From Aradus depressus (taxonomy: Eukaryota > Arthropoda > Insecta > Hemiptera > Aradidae): a stretch of DNA of 64,000 nucleotides. This document shows positions 1-10,618 of the stretch, in pieces; the first letter of the stretch is position 1; each line of letters begins with the position of its first letter. The position numbers and the translations under genes are program-made. The notes beneath the pieces are model-generated. The model did not search any database. It saw only the letters and a list, made by a program, of their open reading frames with translations, and had not been told where the DNA came from. The stretch covers positions 46,430,675-46,494,674 of the forward strand of contig OY759219.1 of assembly GCA_963662175.1 (NCBI GenBank). Reading direction: 5' to 3'.

Positions 1-1054
1 TTGGATAGGAGCTACACCAATGGATTACCGCATGACAGGATGGTCCATTAGACATCGGCCGAGACCAGGAGCAGAGCACCTCGACCCTTGCTGCTAACTC
101 CATGAAATCAGCTGAGACATCTTCACCCTGACATCTCTTCTGTTGGCATTGGCTCAAACGGGTATTTCAACCTAGATGATTGGTTCCAGCAAGGATCCCC
201 CCCCCCCCCCCCCCCCCCCCAGCTTCGGTTTAATATCTCCACACTCAGCATTTATCAAGAACTGAGAAGCTGTACGACGTTTATTAGAAACCGAGTCCTG
301 CTTCCCTTGCGACGTCAAGGCACTTGGTCTGTTGCTTCTGAGTGCCTACTGAGTGAGTATGCTCTTCTAAAACCGGATCACTGGTCACCAGCCGTCCTTA
401 AGGGTGTCACGGAGGTCGGAATGTGGACTCAAGGTTGGGTAGATCCTGCCCTAGGATGGTCCGTTAGCTGAGAGCTGGCCCTCTGTCAACTTGACACACC
501 TCCATCCATTATCTGGCCCTAAGTCCGCCTCTCACCTCTCAATTTTTTAAATTTTGTGTCATTCATACTCCTGGTTTTAAAAAATAAATCTAATACTTCT
601 TTAAACTGACAATTTTCGAGGGATTCCAAAAAATTGTGGTTATTGTCATTAACAAGTTCAACGATAACATGAAGCATATATTTTATGTATATCTTGGTGT
701 GTACTGCAATGTAGAAATGCAACATTTTTATCAGAATAAAAGAAATATAATTTTCAAAAAATGGCAAACAAAAAACGTTTTTCACTATTTTCAAAATAAC
801 GCATCAAAAATAGAATTTTTTACAGATATTATAAAAGGATAATCGAAAAGGAATCTTAATTTTTTTAAATTTGAAAAAAATTCAAATAAAAAAAATTTCA
901 CTCAAAACATCAAATCGAAAGTTATAAAAATTTTAATTTATATACGTGGAAACAGAACTGGTTCAGTTCTATGTATGTTTGTATTATCTGTTATTACTAT
1001 TTGGTTCCACATACATATATGTTTCATGTTATCTAAATCTTAATATTATTATTA
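1..1054. other. Unannotated AT-rich stretch with a C24 tract
   Basis: No gene is recognisable. The first 520 bases are of mixed composition and contain an uninterrupted run of 24 C at 197-220. The rest is A/T-rich with many short A and T runs. Open frames of 68 and 91 codons overlap here on opposite strands (519-842). They have low-complexity K/N/F composition and no homology I recognise, so I do not call them genes. Confidence 0.6.
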
Positions 1055-1735
1055 ACTAGCAGTAATACCCGGCGTTGCTCGGGGAACTTTGACTTTTCAC
1101 CTAACATCTCTCATTCGAATCCAATTCAATTCTTCGACAGTACATTCATGATGTTATAATTTTCAATTATTCATATAGAATAAGCCTTATAGTACTTCAA
1201 CGGCAGACACCACAGCTAGTATCTACTTAATACCGGTCTACAGAAGAAGAGAAAGCTACATGTGAAATTCCTTCAGCTTAATGCACTCCACCCTCAGGTT
1301 CAAAAAGTTGAAACGTCACAACGAATTTTCAAATTTTGTTTTGAAATTACTACATGTATGAGATTCCATGACAATGCGACCATTAGTTAATGAGCTACCA
1401 CTATTTATATACTTAAGTCCACCCCCACTATCCTCCCTTTCGTTCAATATCTTGAGAGGTCACAAACCCTATTTTTCTATTTGGCCTTTAAGAATACTAC
1501 ATGTGAAATTTCATGATAATCCGACCATTAGTTAATGAGCTACCGGTATCATTATATTTAGGCCTATCCCCACCACCCCCCTCCCGTTCAAAATTTTGGG
1601 ACGACACATAGCCTATTATTCAACTGGGGTCATAAGAATGCTACATGTGAAGTTTCATAAAAACCCGTCGAGCCGTTTGGGCGTGATGCTGGAACAAACA
1701 AACAAATAAACCCTGTTTCAGCTTTATTAATATAG
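1055..1735 (+). repeat. Interspersed repeat, family A (CCGGCGTTGC head), copy 1
   Basis: The repeat opens with 'tacccggcgttgctcgg' near 1066 and closes with 'ttattaatatagatt' near 1720-1735. Internally it holds two diverged copies of a block reading 'tactacatgtgaaattcc' followed by 'atgacaatgcgaccattag'. Related sequence occurs at 8390-8858, and the same head, inverted or truncated, at 15170-15236 and 58495-58570. It has no coding capacity. This is probably a non-autonomous element or a truncated retrotransposon 3' region, but I cannot name the family. Copies 1 and 2 lie in the same orientation on either side of the large satellite array. Confidence 0.55.
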
Positions 1736-1739
1736 ATTT

Positions 1740-4700
1740 CTTCCTTGATAATTGTAGTTGGAGCCAAACGGAAACGTATTTTTTCTTTATATTTGGTGTC
1801 TACTGAGCTCAGGATCGCAAGTTGGAAAGCTAGACGGGGCTCTTAGTTGTTTTAACTGACTTATATTATTTATTTTTTTAAATATCCTTGAGCACTTCGT
1901 CCTTCGGTTGGGACTTTCCCGATACATCTGAATTTGTCTTTGGTTGACCATCTTCATTTATGGTCGCTGCCTATCTACCAACATTGCTGTATTAATTTGT
2001 TTTTCAGAAAATATGTCAAAACGATACCCCAAAGCCCACTTATATTCCACATTTCTTCCTTGATAATTTTAGTTGGAACCAAATGGTAACTGATTTTATC
2101 TTACATATGGAGTCTATCGAGCTCAGGATCGCCACTTAGAAATCTAGCCGAGGCACTTAGGTCAGATGTTTTAATCGAGAAGATAAAAATAAATTTGAGC
2201 ACGTCGTCCTCGGATTGGACTTTAGGCTATGATCGAGGGCCTTTTTGTATGTCAGGTGCTCGAAAATGAGTCGTATGTTACGTATCTAAACCTGGGTAGC
2301 TGAAATTTCACTGGTTTTTCTTCAGGTTAAAAATACCTTGAGCATGACGTACTTCGGATGGGACTTTCCCGATATATCTGAATCTGTCTATCAGTTTTAA
2401 CAAATATTAAATCTAAAAACTGTTAAAAAGCGAGAAATTTGATGAATGGAATTTCGCCCGACTTTTTCGAAAAACATTTTTATTTCGATTTTTGAGTAGG
2501 ATTCAGATAATTCGGTTGTTCATCAGTTTCAACAAATATTAAAACTAAAACGAGAATCTCTGAAGCGAGAAATCTGAAGAATGGAGTTTACCGAGCTCAG
2601 GATCGCCATTTAGAAATCTAGCCAAGTGACTTAGGTCAGATGTTTTAATCGGGAAGATAAAAATTAATTTGAGCACGTCGTCCTTCGGATTGGACTTTAA
2701 GCTGTGATCGGGGGCCTTTTTGTATGTCAGGTGCTCGATAATGAGTCGTATGTTATGTAACTAAATCTGGCTAGCTGAAATTTCACTTAGGTTAAAAAAA
2801 CCTTGAGCACGTCGTCCTTCGGATGGGACTTTCCCGATATATCTGAATCTATCAGTTTTAACTAATATTAAGCCTATAAACCGTTAAAAAGCGAGAAATT
2901 TGAAGAATGGAGTTTACCGAGCTCAGGATCGCCATTTAGAAATCTAGCCAAATCACTTAGGTCAGATGTATTAATCGGGAAGATGAAAAAAAATTTGAGC
3001 ACGTCGTCCTTCGGATTAGACTTTAGGCTCTGATCGAGGGCCTTTTTGTATGTCAGGTGCTCGATAATGAGTCGTATGTTACGTAACTAAACCTGGGTAG
3101 CTGAAATTTCACTTAGGTTAAGAATAACCTAGAGCACGTCGTCCTTCGGATGGGACTTTCCCGAAATATCCGAATCTGTCTATCAGTTTTAACAAATATT
3201 AAATCTATAAACCGTTAAAAAGCAGGAAATTTGAAGAATGGCATTTAGCCAGACTTTTTTCGAAAAACTTTTTTATTTCGATTTCTGTGTAGGATTGAGA
3301 TATCCCGCTTGTTCATCAGTTTTAACAAATATTAAATCTAAAAACCGTTTAAAAGCTAGAAATTTGAAGAATGGAGTTTACCGAGCTCAGGATCGCCACT
3401 TAGAAATCTAGCCAAGGCACTTAGGTCAGATGTTTTAATCGGGAAGATAAAGATAAATTTGAGCACGACGTCCTTCGGGTGGGACTTTAGGCTATGATCG
3501 AGGGCCTTTCTGTTTGTCAAGTGCTCGATAATGAGTCGTATGTTATGTAACTAAACCTGGGTAGTTAAAATTTCACTTAGGTTCAATAAACCTTGAGCAC
3601 GTCGTCTTTCGGATGGGACATTCCCGATATATCTGAATCTGTCTATCAGTTTTAACAAATAATAAATCTAAAAACTGATAAAAAGCGAGAAATTAGAAGA
3701 ATGGGATTTCGCCCGATTTTTTCGAAAAACATTTTTATTTCGATTTTTGTGTAGGATTCAGATACCCCGGTTGTTCATCAGTTTTAACAAATATTAAATC
3801 TAAAAACCGTTTAAAAGCTAGAAATTTGAAGAATGGAGTCTACCGAGATCAGGATCGCCACTTAGAAATCTAGCCAAGTCATTTAGGTCAGATGTTTTAA
3901 TCGGGAAGATAAAAATAAATTTGAGCACGTCGTCCTTCGGATGGGACTTTCCCGATACACCGGAATCTTTCTTTGGTTAACCATCTTCGTTTCTGGATGC
4001 TGCCTATCTACCAACATAGCTGTATTAATTTATTTTTCAGAAAATATGTCAAAACGGTACCTCAAAGCCCACTTATATTCCACATTTCTTTCTTGATAAT
4101 TTTAGTTGGAACCAAACGGTAACTTATTTTATCATACATATGGAGTCTATCGAGCTCAGGATCGCCACTTAGAAATCTAGCCAAGGCACTTAGGTCAGAT
4201 GTTTTATTCGAGAAAATAAAAATAACCTTGAGCACGTCGTCGTTCGGATTGAACTTTAGGCTATGATCGAGGGCCTTTCTGTATGTCAAGTGCTCGATAA
4301 TGAGTCGTATGTTATGTAACTAAACCTAGGTAGCTAAAATTTCACTTAGGTTCATAAAACCTTGAGCACGTCGTTCTTCGGATGGGACTTTCCCGATATA
4401 ACTGAATCTGTCTATCAGTTTTAACAAATATTAAATCTATAAAACGTTAAAAAGCAGGAAATTTGAAGAATGGTATTTAACCCGACTTTTTTCGAAAAAC
4501 ACTTTTATTTCAATTTTTGTGTAGGATTCAGATATCCCGGTTGTTCATCAGTTTTAACAAATATTAAATCTAAAAACCGTTTAAAAGCTAGAAATTTGAA
4601 GAATGGAGTCTATCGAGCTCAGGAACGCCTTTTAGAAATCTAGCCAAGTCACTTAGGTGAGATGTTTTAATCGGGAAGATAAAGATAAATTTGAGCACGT

Positions 4701-7700
4701 CGTCCTTCGGGTGGGACTTTAGGCTATGATCGAGGGCCTTTTTGTATGTCAGGTGCTCGATAATGAGTCCTATGTTACGTATCTAAACCTGGGTAGCTGA
4801 AATTTCACTTAGGTTGAAAATAACCTTGAGCACGTCGTCCTTCGGATGGGACTTTCCCGATATATCTGAATCTGTCTATCAGTTTTAACAAATATTAAAT
4901 CTATAAAACGTTAAAAAGCAGGAAATTTGAAGAATGGTATTTAACCCGACTTTTTTCGAAAAACACTTTTATTTCAATTTTTGTGTAGGATTCAGATATC
5001 CCGGTTGTTCATCAGTTTTAACAAATATTAAATCTAAAAACCGTTTAAAAGCTAGAAATTTGAAGAATGGAGTCTATCGAGCTCAGGAACGCCTTTTAGA
5101 AATCTAGCCAAGTCACTTAGGTGAGATGTTTTAATCGGGAAGATAAAGATAAATTTGAGCACGTCGTCCTTCGGGTGGGACTTTAGGCTATGATCGAGGG
5201 CCTTTTTGTATGTCAGGTGCTCGATAATGAGTCCTATGTTACGTATCTAAACCTGGGTAGCTGAAATTTCACTTAGGTTGAAAATAACCTTGAGCACGTC
5301 GTCCTTCGGATGGGACTTTCCCGATATATCTGAATCTGTCTATCAGTTTTAACAAATATTAAATCTTTAACCCGTTAAAAAGCAGGAAATTTGAAGAATG
5401 GTATTTAACCCGACTTTTTTCGAAAAGCACTTTTATTTCAATTTTTGTGTAGGATTCAGATATCCCGGTTGTTCATCAGTTTTAACAAATATTAAATCTA
5501 AAAACCGTTTAAAAGCGAGAAATTTGAAGAATGGAGTTTACCGAGCTCAGGATCGCCATTTAGAAATCTAGCCAAGTCACTTTGGTCAGATGTTTTAATC
5601 GGGAAGATAAAAATAAATTTGAGCACGTCGTCCTTCGGATGGGACTTTCCCGATACATCTGAATCTTTCTTTGGTTAACCATCTTCGTTTCTGGATGCTG
5701 CCTATCTACCAACATAGCTGTATTAATTTATTTTTCAGAAAATATGTCAAAACGGTACCTCAAAGCCCACTTATATTCCACATTTCTTTCTTGATAATTT
5801 TAGTTGGAACCAAACGGTAACTTATTTTATCTTACATATGGAGTCTATCGAGCTCAGGATCGCCACTTAGAAATCTAGCCGAGTCTATAAGGTCAGATGT
5901 TTTAATCGAGAAGATAAAAATAAATTTGAGCACGTCGTCCTTCGGATTGGACTTTAGGCTATGATCGAGGGTTTTTATGTATGTCAAGTGCTCGATAATG
6001 AGTCGTATGTTATGTAACTAAACCTAGGTAGCTAAAATTTCACTTAGGTTCATAAAACCTTGAGCACGTCGTCCTTCGGATGGGATTTTCCCGATATATC
6101 TGAATCTGTCTATCAGTTTTAACAAATATTAAATCTATAAACCGTTAAAAAGCAGGAAATTTGAAGAATGGTATTTAACCCGACTTTTTTCGAAAAACAC
6201 TTTTATTTCAATTTTTGTGTAGGATTCAGATACCCCGGTTGTTCATCAGTTTTAACAAATATTAAATCTAAAAACCGTTTAAAAGCTAGAAATTTGAAGA
6301 ATGGAGTCTATCGAGCTCAGGATCGCTTTTTAGAAATCTAGCCAAGTCACTTAGGTGAGATGTTTTTTTCGAGAAAATAAAAATAAATTTGAGCACGTCG
6401 TCCTTCGGATTGGACTTTAGGCTATGATCGAGGGCCTTTTTGTATGTCAGGTGCTCCATAATGAGTCCTATGTTACGTATCTAAACCTGGGTAGCTGAAA
6501 TTTCACTTAGGTTGAAAATAACCTTGAGCACGTCGTCCTTCGGATGGGACTTTCCCGATACATCTGAATCTTTCTTTGGTTGACCATCTTCGTTTCTGGA
6601 TGCTGCCTATCTACCAACATAGCTGTATTAATTTATTTTTCAGAAAATATGTCAAAACGGTACCTCAAAGCCCACTTATATTCCACATTTCTTTCTTGAT
6701 AATTTTAGTTGGAACCAAACGGTAACTTATTTTATCATACATATGGAGTCTATCGAGCTCAGGATCGCCACTTAGAAATCTAGCCGAGTCTATAAGGTCA
6801 GATGTTTTAATCGAGAAGATAAAAATAAATTTGAGCACGTCGTCCTTCGGATTGGACTTTAAGCTATGATCGAGGGCATTTTCTTATGTCAGGTACTGGA
6901 TAATGAGTCGTATGTTATGTATCTAAACCTGGCTAGCTGAAATTTCACTTAGGTTAAAAAAAACCTTGAGCACGTCGTCCTTCGGATGGGACTTCCCAGA
7001 TATATCTGAATCTGTCTATCAGTTTTAACAAATAATAAATCTAAAAACTGTTAAAAAGTGAGAAATTTGAAGAATGGGATTTCGCCCGATTTTTTCGAAA
7101 AACATTTTTATTTCGATTTTTGTGTAGGATTCAGATAATTCGGTTGTTCATCAGTTTTAACAAATATTAAAACTAAAAACCGTTTAAAAGCGAGAAATTT
7201 GAAGAATGGAGTCTACCGAGCTCAGGATCGCCACTTAGGAATATAGCCAAGTCATTTAGGTCAGATGTTTTAATCGGGAAGATAAAAATAAATTTGAGCA
7301 CGTCGTCCTTCGGATGGGACTTTCCCGATACATCTGAATCTTTCTTTGGTTAACCATCTTCGTTTCTGGATGCTGCCTATCTACCAACATAGCTGTATTA
7401 ATTTATTTTTCAGAAAATATGTCAAAACGGTACCTCAAAGACCACTTATATTCCACATTTCTTTCTTGATAATTTTAGTTGGAACCAAACGGTAACTTAT
7501 TTTATCATACATATGGAGTCTATCGAGCTCAGGATCGCCACTCAGAAATCTAGCCAAGGCACTTAGGCCAGATGTTTTATTCGAGAAAATAAAAATAAAT
7601 TTGAGCACGTCGTCGTTCGGATTGGACTTTAAGCTATGATCGAGGGCCTTTTTGTATGTCAGGTGCTCGATAATGAGTCGTATGTTACGTATCCAAACCT

Positions 7701-8148
7701 GGGCAGCTGAAATTTCACTTAGGTTAAAAATAACATTGATCACGTCGTCCTTCGGATGGGACTTTCCCGATATATCTGAATCTGTCTATCAGTTTTAACA
7801 AATATTAAATCTATAAACCGTTAAAAAGCAGGACATTTGAAGAATGGTATTTAACCCGACTTTTTTCGAAAAACATTTTTATTTCGATTTTTGTGTAGGA
7901 TTGAGATAACCCGGTTGTTCATCAGTTTTAACAAATATTAAATCTAAAAACCGTTTAAAAGCTAGAAATTTGAAGAATGGAGTCTACCGAGCTCAGGATC
8001 GCCATTTAGAAATCTAGCCAAGTCACTTAGGTCAGATGTTTTAATCGGGAAGTTAAAAATAAATTTGAGCACGTCGTCCTTCGGATGGGACTTTCCCGAT
8101 ATGTCTGAATTTTTCTTTGGTTGACCATCTTCGTTTCTGGATGCTGCC
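1740..8148 (+). repeat. Complex satellite array, apparently built from a degenerate tRNA-SINE body
   Basis: About 6.4 kb of imperfect head-to-tail repeats. The marker 'tgtatgtcaggtgctcg' recurs near 2247, 2723, 3057, 3513, 4280, 4743, 5209, 5975, 6443, 6875 and 7654. Spacings are mostly 430-476 bp, with three of about 770 bp and one of 334 bp. The long units carry an extra block (for example 3970-4140, 5655-5840, 6560-6745, 7340-7510) that includes 'tgctgcctatctaccaac'. Within a unit the order is gagctcaggatcgcc, then gagcacgtcgtccttcgga, then tgtcaggtgctcgataatg, then a segment like 'cctgggtagctgaaattt'. That is the order of the equivalent blocks in the SINEs at 23226-23499 and 29340-29673. 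Neighbouring units at about 4600-5060 and 5066-5526 are almost identical, so amplification was recent. Short open frames inside (4062-4289, 7435-7743, 8053-8235, all minus) are by-products of the repeat. Confidence 0.85.
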
Positions 8149-8385
8149 TAAGAACGCCGGACACCTTAGATAGTATGCGCCTTGCAATTCCGTGTAACCA
8201 AGTATTAATAAGTTCTTAGGAACGCTGGGCAACACAGATAGTATGTATGTAGTTAGGAATGCTGGGCATCGCAGCTAGTATGTGCCTTGCAACAGCGGAT
8301 GCCCTAGGTATTTTGTGCTTAACAACGCTGGTGATAGCTATTATTTACCGTGCAACGGTGGACCTCCTAGGTAATACATGCTTAG
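8149..8385 (-). repeat. Degenerate ~60-bp minisatellite, family M, copy 1 (inverted)
   Basis: Several imperfect copies of a unit reading 'aggaatgctgggcatcgcag' then 'ctagtatgtgccttgcaaca'. The same unit in the opposite orientation forms arrays at 14126-14262 and 14780-15012, so this is one repeat family at three sites. No coding function is apparent. Confidence 0.6.
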
Positions 8386-8389
8386 GAAA

Positions 8390-8858
8390 CCCACCATATT
8401 AAAATTAGAGCTATATCCCATCTTTAAGAAAGCTCCATGTGAGATTCATTCAGCATTAATGCACCCCCGCCCCTCCCGTCCAAAGGGTCACAGCCAATTT
8501 TTAAATATTGCTTTTGAAACTACCATTTAGGTATATGCTTGCCCCCCCATAGCCCCCTCCCGTTGACAATTTTGAGACGTCACATATCCTTTCTTTGTTT
8601 TTGTCTATTATGAATACTACATGTGAAATTCCATGACATTCCGATCATCCGTTAAAGACCTATAACTACCTTTATATGTAGGCCTACCCCACAACCCCCC
8701 CTCCCGTTCAAATTTTGAAATGTCACGTAGCGTATTTTTAAATTTGGCCTTTAAGAATACTACATGTCAAATTCCATGACTATCCGATCATCCGTTAATG
8801 ACAGCACTATCTTTACATTTAGGCAAAATTTAGCATTCATTTTTATTATATAGATTGT
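8390..8858 (+). repeat. Interspersed repeat, family A, copy 2
   Basis: It aligns by eye with the later part of copy 1 (1260-1735): the 'actacatgtgaaattccatg' block occurs twice and the copy ends in 'ttattatatagattg'. It lacks the CCGGCGTTGC head. With copy 1 it brackets the satellite array in the same orientation. Confidence 0.5.
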
Positions 8859-10394
8859 ATTTCTATTTTTATTATTTATTTGTATTTTTACTTATTTATT
8901 TGTTATTTTTCCACGTATTAGTCTAATGATATTGTTTTATGTAAATTTAGAACTAAGTTTTGTTAGGAAATATTTCATGAGATAGCTAACGCTACAGCCG
9001 GGCGACTCCCAAGTCTTAATAGCACCCTTTCACCTGAGATGTATTTGAAGGGTCGCTCTCTGCAAACTAACTTAGTTCATAACTAGACCTGACGATTGTG
9101 TAAGGCCGAAACTGGTAGTTTTATTTTTATAAATATCTTTAGTGGAATAGACAATATTTCAAAAAATAAGTTTGTTTTATTCACTACTGAACAGACGTAC
9201 ACCACTCAGTCATACATGTTGCATAGCCGTGTTACGACCATTCATCACCCTATTAGCAAAGATTTAAATATAAAATTTCATGTCGATACATCGGCAGTTT
9301 TATTGTGATTTTTGAGTTGAGCCCCCCCCCCCCTTCGGCTGATTCCACTGGAAATAAATAGATCTCGTCCTTAGATTTATCCTCCCTCCGAACTGACATA
9401 AAATGTCGTGTCAATATATTCACCCTAACGGCAGTATTTTTGTTAACCCTCCCTCCTAACCCCGCCCTTCCCTTTGGCCGTTTTCGCTGAAAATCAATAG
9501 GTGTTGTCTTTAGAGGGTTCTAGATACACACATAACATTTCGAGTTTACATTCGTCTTATCTCAAGTTATCTCTTCAAAGTCACACAGGAATTAATTTTT
9601 CATTTTTGGAATCAGGGGGTCGGAAAACATGAAATTCCGCAGAAAAATCCGCCTCAAATTTCTAACCGATTACAAAACTTCCCCTATACTTTTCATAACT
9701 GGAGAAGTACAACCACATGTATGATCTTTCATTGACCTAAAACGGACAAGAGCCGAGTAGAGTTCAAAATGGGTGGTTTTCTAAAGGTTTTAATAAAGAC
9801 AATGAGGTTACAATTTTATTTATATAGATTTTATTATTGATATTTGGATGAACTTGGATTATTATTGTTATAAGAAGGAATGTTGTCATGGTGCATTTGT
9901 CACGGCCCCGAGCCATCATCTGCTGACAGTTCTCATTATCATCGGTAGCATCCTTTCAATTCACACAAATGTTAAATAAGATTTGTTTCTTTTATTTTGA
10001 TTTTTAACATTTTTTCCCTTAATGAAAATACATTCATAAATAAAAGAGAATAAAGAACAGATATGAAAAGATTTCCTTTATCAATTGAAACATGTTTTTC
10101 TCTATTTCTCTACTTCTTAAATGGTATTCAATGTGGAGTTGTTGATAAGTGTACAACAATAACAACCAGGAACTGTTGAAAGGACCCGGTCATCCTCACC
10201 TCATCTTAGGACACATTTCTTCCTTCTGTAGCAACTTATGTCTGTTATTTTGCTTTGTTAAACAAATTAGTCATTCACAGGCAGTGGATTGGGCGGTGAT
10301 AAAAACAATAATATTTATTTCCGTTAAACCATAATATCGTGATTAGATGCGGCGTACAATTGTGTACATAAAAATAGTTTAAAAATTATAGTTA
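8859..10394. other. AT-rich intergenic sequence with a degenerate repeat and a C12 tract
   Basis: No gene is supported. There is a run of 12 C at 9322-9333. Positions 9600-9835, with 'ggtcggaaaacatgaaattc' and 'cttcccctatacttttcata', resemble 31040-31115 and more weakly 53585-53680, marking an interspersed family. The 70-codon frame at 9096-9308 and the 61-codon frame at 10149-10334 show no recognisable domain. Confidence 0.5.
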
Positions 10395-10399
10395 GTTAT

Positions 10400-10589
10400 T
10401 GTTATAACCTCAACAATGTTTACCTGTTTACTTATAAGTTGTTTAGTAGAGGTTATGGCGTCACCTTTCCAACCAGACTATTCTAATGTGTTCATGTTAC
10501 ATTTTCTATCCAGATTATAGTGAAAGATCAAATGTGTGCTTATATTATACTTCCCTGTTTTCAAATAGTAGACCTAAATTGACACAATA
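10400..10589 (+). repeat. 5' LTR of the 10.4-kb gypsy element
   Basis: It begins TGTTATAACC and ends ACACAATA. It matches 12956-13145 over all 190 bases except for C/T differences near the start ('aacaatg' versus 'aacaacg') and in 'aaatgtgtgc' versus 'aaatgcgtgc'. Confidence 0.9.
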
Positions 10590-10618
10590 TTTGGCGACGA
10601 GGATGGGATACCTACCGA

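Noticed and set aside
4062..8235. Repeated minus frames within the satellite (75, 102 and 60 codons)
   Set aside because: They are near-copies of each other imposed by the tandem repeat, with no start context or relative outside it.
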